Source of the DNA: Pavlovales sp. CCMP2436
Taxonomy: Eukaryota > Haptophyta > Pavlovophyceae > Pavlovales
Length of the DNA stretch: 11,732 nt
Assembly: GCA_026770615.1 (NCBI GenBank)
Contig: MU631543.1
Location: 176,997-188,728 of the forward strand
Direction of reading: 5' to 3'
The notes under the pieces are model-generated. The model ran no database searches. It was not told the DNA's origin and worked only from the letters and a program-made list of their open reading frames with translations. The position numbers and the translations under genes are program-made. This document shows positions 7,647 to 11,732 of the stretch, in pieces (position 1 is the stretch's first letter; each line of letters starts with the position of its first letter).

Positions 7647-8996
7647 CTAGCTGCCCTTCGACGCTTCACCGCGTCCCGGACTCCAATCCTCTCTTAGCTC
7701 GTGCTTGCGTTCAACACCGCTAGCCTCTCGATAAAGGGCTCGCAGACACTTGTCGAAGTTGGGCAGCTTGCAGGTGACGAGCGGGTGATAGATCTCGTCG
7801 TAAGAGATAGCGAGCACGTCAGAATCGTCGGGGCCGTACGGGTTGCGCGAGACCTGGATCATGTTGACGAAGGACGATGGCTTCTTGCGCAGCTGCTGCG
7901 GCTGCTCATCGAAGTCGACCGCCTTGACCGAGGGGTTGCCGTAGTAGGAAGCAGCAGGGCAGTCGCGCGGGTGGTGGTCCGAGGCCTGGTTGTGAAGCTT
8001 GCACATGTAGCACGACGGAGGGCGCTCGTCGCGAGGGCGCTCGTCGCGCGCGGCCTGCTTGGGGAAAGGAAGAGCGGGGCGGCTCGACGGGGCGTTGCGA
8101 CCGCCACTGCGCCCGCCCTGCGCGAGGTTGCCGCACCCGCCACGCGCCGCGCCGCGCGAGTTGTTGGAGCTGCAGTTGAAGTCCGAAGGGTATGTGATCA
8201 CGTTCACGCTGCGCCTGTCGGCGCCGTTGGTGTTGGAGAGCATCGTGATGGCGACGAAGTTCTCGCGCAGGGTCGCGAGGACGTCGGAAGCGAGGCGCCG
8301 CTCATTGGCGGGGTCGTTAATGGTCAACTGCACGAGCGAGGAGTAAGATTCGCCGAGCCCACGCAGCGAGATAAACAGGATCAGTTCCTCGAGCTTGAAG
8401 GGAAAGTGCGAGATGGAATTGAAGGCGCGCTGCACACGGTCGAGCCACTGGAGCGCGCTCTCCTTGTGCGAGCGCTGGAGCGAGATGAGATTGAGCATAG
8501 AAGCGGCATTGGACGTGCCGGAGAGGCCGACGCAGTGGTCCTTGAGGGTGTTGAAAACTAGAGCCAGCGAGACGGAGCTGCCGCGCTTGGCGCCGTAGGC
8601 CTTGTGCATGACGTGCGTCAGGATGCGCTGGTCAATGGCCTGGGTGATGATGTCCTGGGTCTTGCACTGCGAGGTAAGTATACGGTGGTACTCCTTGACC
8701 GCCCTGACAAAGGCGGAGTCAGCCTCGCCCTTCGGGTAGATCTGCTTGCCGTCATCGCTGATCGCCTCGGGGTCGGGGTAGTAGAGGGAGACGATCACGG
8801 AGTCAGCCTCGAGCGGGTCGAAGGGGGGCGGCTTGGTAAAGAAGCACGAGAAGTCGATCTTCTCGTTCGACTGCATGTACGTGAGAAGCATCGCCACCCA
8901 GATAGGGAAGTGGGCTGGGTCGCGCAGCTTGAAGTGGTTAAAGCGCGACCCTGCCGACGCGCCTCCGTGGAACTCGAAGCCCTGAAGGTCCACCAT
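7647..8996 (-). CDS. gag: Copia Gag (nucleocapsid protein), 449 aa
   Basis: Gag packages the element's RNA in virus-like particles. The frame opens at an ATG whose A is the last base of the 5' LTR (8996). The typical copia Gag start follows, with LRDPAHFPIWVAMLLTYMQ at about 25-41, then a helical core (residues 95-255, including LQWLDRVQRAFN and LIL-FISLRGLGESY). After it come a Gly/Arg/Ser-rich basic linker (280-325) and one zinc knuckle: Cys329, Cys332, His341, Cys346. The knuckle spacing, CX2CX8HX4C, is four residues longer than the standard CX2CX4HX4C; His342 could be an alternative ligand. A 15-bp duplication encodes RDERPRDERP just before it. The frame is undamaged and ends at TAG formed by the minisatellite. 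About 70 residues after the knuckle (including PHPLVTCKLP-like sequence) are unassigned. Confidence 0.88.
   Translation of the reverse strand: MVDLQGFEFHGGASAGSRFNHFKLRDPAHFPIWVAMLLTYMQSNEKIDFSCFFTKPPPFDPLEADSVIVSLYYPDPEAISDDGKQIYPKGEADSAFVRAVKEYHRILTSQCKTQDIITQAIDQRILTHVMHKAYGAKRGSSVSLALVFNTLKDHCVGLSGTSNAASMLNLISLQRSHKESALQWLDRVQRAFNSISHFPFKLEELILFISLRGLGESYSSLVQLTINDPANERRLASDVLATLRENFVAITMLSNTNGADRRSVNVITYPSDFNCSSNNSRGAARGGCGNLAQGGRSGGRNAPSSRPALPFPKQAARDERPRDERPPSCYMCKLHNQASDHHPRDCPAASYYGNPSVKAVDFDEQPQQLRKKPSSFVNMIQVSRNPYGPDDSDVLAISYDEIYHPLVTCKLPNFDKCLRALYREASGVERKHELREDWSPGRGEASKGS
8978..8995 (-). promoter_or_regulatory. Primer-binding site overlapping the gag start
   Basis: Directly after the 5' LTR the element reads TGGTGGACCTTCAGGGCT. 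Starting with TGG it can pair with the CCA end of a tRNA or an internal tRNA fragment, as LTR elements require to prime cDNA synthesis. I cannot name the tRNA. The same bases encode Gag residues 1-6, so priming and coding overlap. Confidence 0.6.
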
Positions 8997-9305
8997 GTTA
9001 GGATGCGAGTGTGCGAGGTCTGCAGCGAAAGCTAGGGGGGGTCGAGTCCCGAGTCGCGGTGAAGCGGCTAGAGAGAGAGCAGGAACAGCTATGAGGCGTA
9101 GGGCGATACGACACAGTGCAGGTGGTCTTAAGCTGTGTCACAAGGTCTCTTTGTAAGTAAGAGACCCTGACAAGAGCGCTGAAGAGGCGTCGAGAGCAGC
9201 CGTAGACGATTTGAGACGGCAGCTGGGCCCGGGATATTAAAATCCGGACAGTCCGATAGCGAGCCGGACAGAGCCAAAGTGTATGAAACACTTGGGCTCC
9301 CGACA
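8996..9305 (-). repeat. Copia 5' LTR (310 bp), promoter
   Basis: Upstream LTR in element sense, TGTCGGGAGCCC to CCTAACA. It should contain the promoter and the transcript start; TTTTAATA within 9236-9243 (minus sense) is a possible TATA box. It shares the 7-bp hairpin GTCTCTT/AAGAGAC with the other LTR. Because the gag ATG starts at the LTR's last base, the whole 5' leader must lie inside this LTR. Confidence 0.95.
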
Positions 9306-9310
9306 CATTG
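9306..9310. repeat. Target-site duplication, right copy
   Basis: CATTG follows the right LTR and pairs with CATTT at 3135-3139 (four of five identical). Confidence 0.6.
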
Positions 9311-10023
9311 AGCTGCTTGAGACACGGCGCCTTGTCGCTCTTTTCCTTACCGACCGTGTTTACGCCCTTCTTGGGGGCCTTGCCAGGGGGACCGGCACCT
9401 CCACCAGCACAAAGCTCAGGTTCTGCACGGGCACAAACTGGTGACAGACACAGACGCGGGCGTGGGAGTGGTGAGAGATGTGGTTAGCGGGAGCACGCGC
9501 GCACGCGCGCGTGGTTTGGGGCGGGTGGGAGTAGGAGGGGGGGAGGGGGGGGCGTACCTCCGGGTCTGGCTTGCGTTGCCCGCAATTGGTGCAGGTTGTG
9601 CCAGACCCCCCCCCATCGCAGCTACAGTGCCACCCACCCGTGCCCTTGGGCCACGAGAGGCGGCGCAACCGCGCGAGCAAGAGGAACTTGAACCTGGCGG
9701 AGGTGCAGAGGATGGTCTCCGCGTTGCGCTCCTCCTCCTACTCCTCGCGCTCCTCTTCAGCGCACATGTCGATCCCTTCAGCCTCGCCGTTGCGGGCCGG
9801 GGCCGTGCGGCGATCACGGGCTTGCGGGCCGGGGCCGTAACGGCAATCTTGCTGCGCGCCGCCGCCTCCGCCTCCGCCGCCTTCGCCGCCTCCGCGTCCG
9901 CACGTGTGAGGTACGGCATAGCCACCGACGAGCCTGAAGACAACGTTGGCGCCAGTCTTCCACCGAACTCCGAACTCCGAAACAAACTCCGAAAAGCTCT
10001 TCGGATAAAAGGGTCCTTTCGGT
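9306..10023 (-). pseudogene. Broken host gene with zinc-finger-like motif, 5' part
   Basis: Minus-strand coding remains upstream of the copia insertion. One frame is open from about 10023 to the TAA ending at 9360, apart from a TAG at 9738-9740 lying in an acidic run (EEEREE, stop, EEER). It contains SWPKGTGGWHCSCDGG and then CTNCGQRKPD, a W-x-C-x-C...C-x2-C-G pattern like a RanBP2-type zinc finger with one residue missing between the first cysteines. A possible 120-bp intron (GTACGC at 9557 to CACCAG at 9438) is in phase and contains a purine/pyrimidine-biased low-complexity tract; it has no stop, so it may also be retained. The frame that meets the LTR (PGKAPKKGVNTVGK..., ending PCLKQLN) is shifted by one base. 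Another frame starting MPYLTRADAEAAK (ATG near 9919) may be the true N terminus. Function unknown. Confidence 0.45.
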
Positions 10024-10168
10024 CAAAATCCGGACGCTCTTCGGTATGCCCACTTCGGTTTCTGAATAAAAGTGCGCTTTAAAAAGACCGAAATCACACA
10101 GAAACAGAAACACCGTCTAATTTAAAACAGCGAGTCTCGCCGGACGCTCCGAGCGCGCGCTCGCCGCG
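9920..10168. promoter_or_regulatory. Putative divergent promoter with CCGAA/TTCGG cluster
   Basis: The interval separates the minus-strand gene remnant from the plus-strand DUF3082-like gene. It holds CCGAA at 9963, 9970, 9977 and 9989, TTCGG at 10000, 10018, 10040 and 10054, and CCGAA at 10088. That is nine copies of one 5-mer (both strands) in 130 bp, in an inverted arrangement. AATAAAAG at 10064-10071 and GATAAAAG at 10004-10011 are TATA-like for the plus gene, about 100 and 160 bp before its ATG. Regulatory function is inferred from position and clustering. Confidence 0.4.
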
Positions 10169-11026
10169 ATGGTGGCCGTACTAGCCGCCTGGACGGTTCT
10201 CGCCTTCATTCGCCCACCCGCGTGCGCGCCCGCGCGGGCGCGGGGCCTGGCGCGCGCGCGCGCGGTCGCCGGACCCACTGCCGACGACGACCTGCCGCGC
10301 GTCCGCTTCAACCGCGTGGCGGACATGCCGGCGCAGTGGAGCGTGGGCAGGGAGGCGGAGCTGGAGCCCACGCTCGACCAGTCCGACGAGGGCCAGAAGC
10401 AGCGCGCCCTGCTCTCGGTCAACGAAAGGCTCGAGCAGCGTATCGACGCGAGCGTCGCGCGCCTGCCCAAGCGCTCCAAAAAGGCAGTGTACACACCCAC
10501 CGACCTGAACGGCGTCCAGCCGTGGGCCGCCCTCGCCGGTGGCCTCTTGTACAGCGCGTTCTCCTACGGCGCGTGGACGGGGACCACGATCGCCGCGGAG
10601 TGGTTTACGGTGCACCCAGCGCCTCAGGACGTCTACATCGCCATGCGGATCAGCGCGGTGGTGCGCACAGTCAGTCATACTACTACTGCTACTGCTACTA
10701 CGACTCCTACCTCTACTACTACCTCAACAACACCTATTCTTCGTCAGAATACCAAATGTAAGAATGATTGAGTATTGCTATTGTTATTATAACCTCAACA
10801 ACGAAAGGTGCGCACAGTCATACTCGGACTGGTCTCCATGTTTGCGGGGATCTCTGGCGTGACCTCGATCGGCATGTACGGCCTCTTCATCCGCGTCACC
10901 TACGGCGTGCTCACCGGCGAGCTCGACCCCAACCAGCCGCAGGAGGTGGCTAAGACCGACACGATGGAGTCGGAGGGGCTCACCAAGGCGATGGACGCGC
11001 TCCTCCCGCGCGAGTGGCGACGTTAG
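10169..11026 (+). CDS. DUF3082-like plastid membrane protein, two exons, 236 aa
   Basis: Exon 1 is 10169-10660 and exon 2 is 10808-11026 (TAG); they join in phase 0 to 236 residues. The ATG is the first in its frame after TAA. Residues 2-14 are hydrophobic (VAVLAAWTVLAFI) and residues 15-35 Arg/Ala/Pro-rich, like the signal-plus-transit leader of proteins imported into secondary plastids. Two membrane segments follow, about 119-146 (ALAGGLLYSAFSYGAW...) and 165-192, with the join creating AVVRTVILGLVSMFAG. From memory the pattern LY..F...IA..F...P......I..AVRT...G...L matches the cyanobacterial and plastid DUF3082 family, whose role is unknown. The linker (70-110) is charged and probably helical. 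GC at third positions is high. This is the only apparently intact host gene in the window. Confidence 0.72.
10661..10807 (+). other. 147-bp intron bounded by 14-bp direct repeats (introner-like)
   Basis: GTGCGC begins and AAAG ends the intron; removing it restores the frame, while reading through meets TGA at 10769. GGTGCGCACAGTCA occurs at 10660-10673 and again at 10807-10820, so the intron equals one unit of a duplication that supplies both the 5' GT and the 3' AG|G. Within the repeat only this register gives GT-AG. The interior is unlike the exons: a CTA/CTG triplet-rich first half (10676-10720) and an AT-rich second half, with ACCTCAACAAC at 10721-10731 and again at 10792-10802. No long terminal inverted repeat is visible. 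Confidence 0.85.
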
Positions 11027-11568
11027 GTCGCCCCCGCCACCCACCGCAAGATCGTTTGCATACAGTGACTAGTCAAACTCGCCCAATCTACACGTGCATA
11101 TCTGCGCTTCGACCAGGGTTTAGGCCGCATGCTAAGCCCATGGCCTGACGCTCGGCTCATGGCCAAGCCCCGACAATTTTTTGAGTAAGCTCCGAGTCTC
11201 GCTCTGCACGATTATGGATTAATGCTCGGGTGCATGACCGAGCCATAACTTTGGTACCATAAAACTTCAACGACTCGGTAAGATATTTACAACGTGCTTC
11301 TGGCCAAAAATACTCTTGGCTAACAGCTCTTTAGGGTCAATTTCCTAATTATAGTGGCCAGTCCGGCGGGTGAAAATTCGAAAAAGTCCGGCAATTATCA
11401 TCTTCTAGTGAGAATTGGACGGAGGGTGTGTTCATTCAGGCTGTGCGCATCTTTTAAGTCTGCAAACGCGCGCCGAACGCCGCAGTTCGCGCCCGCACGC
11501 GCGCGTAGTTATTGCGCGCTACGCGCGCAACTGCTACGATCTTACTAGTTAAAGACTACTCTAACTTC
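11027..11568. other. Intergenic stretch after the DUF3082-like gene
   Basis: About 540 bp with no convincing gene: likely 3' UTR, then moderately AT-rich sequence. The only frame of note (11354-11548, plus) is short, Arg/Ala-rich at its end and lacks recognisable features. The GC-rich hairpin at 11482-11534 is listed separately. Confidence 0.6.
11482..11534. repeat. GC-rich inverted repeat (hairpin)
   Basis: GCGCGCGTAG (11499-11508) and CTACGCGCGC (11519-11528) pair perfectly around a 10-base loop. Outside them, GCAGTT (11482-11487) pairs with AACTGC (11529-11534), leaving an 11-base bulge on the left arm. Confidence 0.7.
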
Positions 11569-11633
11569 TATATTTATGATAGGGATATAAGCTGTGTCAG
11601 GCTACAAATCCAGCGTGGTGCTGGTCTGGCCGC
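11569..11633 (-). repeat. Diverged inverted copy of the LINE-like 3' end
   Basis: On the minus strand it reads CCAGACCAGCAC, then GACACAGCTT, then ATCCCTATCATAAATATA, matching the 92-bp repeat (CAGACCAGCACAAC, GACGCCAACTT, AATCCCTATCATA) with substitutions and a small gap. Similarity fades beyond 11633, but the element may continue past the right edge of the window. It shares the CCCTATCATA terminus with the other three copies. Confidence 0.6.
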
Positions 11634-11732
11634 AGATACTGACTGGACTATCAGTGGTTGATAACCAGTCCGGGCGCAGAGCCGGATTCAGACTGTTACG
11701 TCGGGATTTTGGGGCTGCTGCCTTCAGTCTCC

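Larger units (their letters stand above)
3140..9305 (-). mobile_element. Complete but defective Ty1/copia LTR retrotransposon (6166 bp)
   Basis: Two LTRs (309 and 310 bp, TG...CA termini) enclose, in minus-strand order, gag (8996-7647), protease (about 7469-6630), integrase and reverse transcriptase (6402-4327) and RNase H (ending 3560). PR-IN-RT-RH is the order that defines Ty1/copia. Damage includes TAG codons at 6403-6405, 4324-4326 and 4247-4249, a one-base frameshift near 4295, a MITE in the PR-IN linker and a minisatellite array after gag. The 10 substitutions and one indel between the LTRs show it is not a recent insertion, so the copy is probably not autonomous. It lies in the open frame of a host gene, flanked by a near-perfect 5-bp duplication. 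Confidence 0.95.

Noticed and set aside
7496..7650. Repeat array that might be read as CRISPR-like
   Set aside because: The 28-bp units are contiguous with no unique spacers, and the sequence is a CT-rich minisatellite in a eukaryotic retroelement.
7701..8561. 286-aa plus-strand frame opposite gag
   Set aside because: Same reason: shadow of Gag, with Arg/Val/Leu-rich low-information sequence and no motifs.
9490..9515. Alternating CG/CA tract as a possible functional Z-DNA site
   Set aside because: It is short and lies in a putative low-complexity intron; nothing else supports a role.
9814..10113. Minus frame with a long poly-Arg run
   Set aside because: The Arg run is a GGC/GGA-type triplet tract read in an unfavourable frame; neighbouring frames give Ala/Glu or Gly there.
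10222..10761. 179-codon alternative plus frame over exon 1 of the DUF3082-like gene
   Set aside because: It is Arg/Ala-rich, runs through the intron, and lacks the membrane segments and family pattern seen in the chosen frame.
1..11732. tRNA, rRNA or other structured RNA genes
   Set aside because: I saw no tRNA T-loop/acceptor combination or rRNA-like conserved block on either strand by eye; a covariance search would be needed to exclude small ones.

Overview
The window looks like nuclear DNA of a unicellular, plastid-bearing eukaryote with a GC-rich genome, most likely an alga with a secondary plastid (haptophyte or stramenopile type). The reasons are a spliceosomal intron in the one intact gene, a DUF3082-like plastid membrane protein with a hydrophobic leader, very high GC at third codon positions, and dense retroelements and small DNA transposons. 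The lineage is inferred, not proven.

Layout. 1-346: an open frame on the minus strand runs off the left edge (unidentified). 382-1898: remains of a LINE-like retroelement family, namely two 92-bp copies of its 3' end, a decayed C-terminal ORF fragment, and a short inverted copy. 1962-2127: a MITE with TA target duplication. 2281-2910: degenerate repeats and an AATAAA hairpin. 3140-9305: a complete Ty1/copia element on the minus strand (LTR-gag-PR-IN-RT-RH-LTR). It is inactivated by three TAG codons, a frameshift, a 28-bp minisatellite after gag and a second MITE copy. Its LTRs differ at about 10 of 309 positions. It sits inside a minus-strand open frame of a zinc-finger-like gene (pieces at 9306-10023 and 3061-3139), and the frame reads across the empty site when one target duplication is removed. 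9920-10168: a putative divergent promoter. 10169-11026: a two-exon DUF3082-like gene. 11027-11568: intergenic. 11569-11732: another, inverted copy of the LINE-like family running off the right edge.

The best candidate for something new is the 147-bp intron of the DUF3082-like gene. It is bounded by a perfect 14-bp direct repeat, so it looks like an intron created by insertion (introner-like). Other unusual points are a gag start codon formed exactly at the LTR/primer-binding-site junction, a predicted membrane helix just before the copia protease, an LTR-terminus-like inverted repeat inside the same reading frame, and the fact that all five cleanly placed internal stops in decayed frames are TAG.
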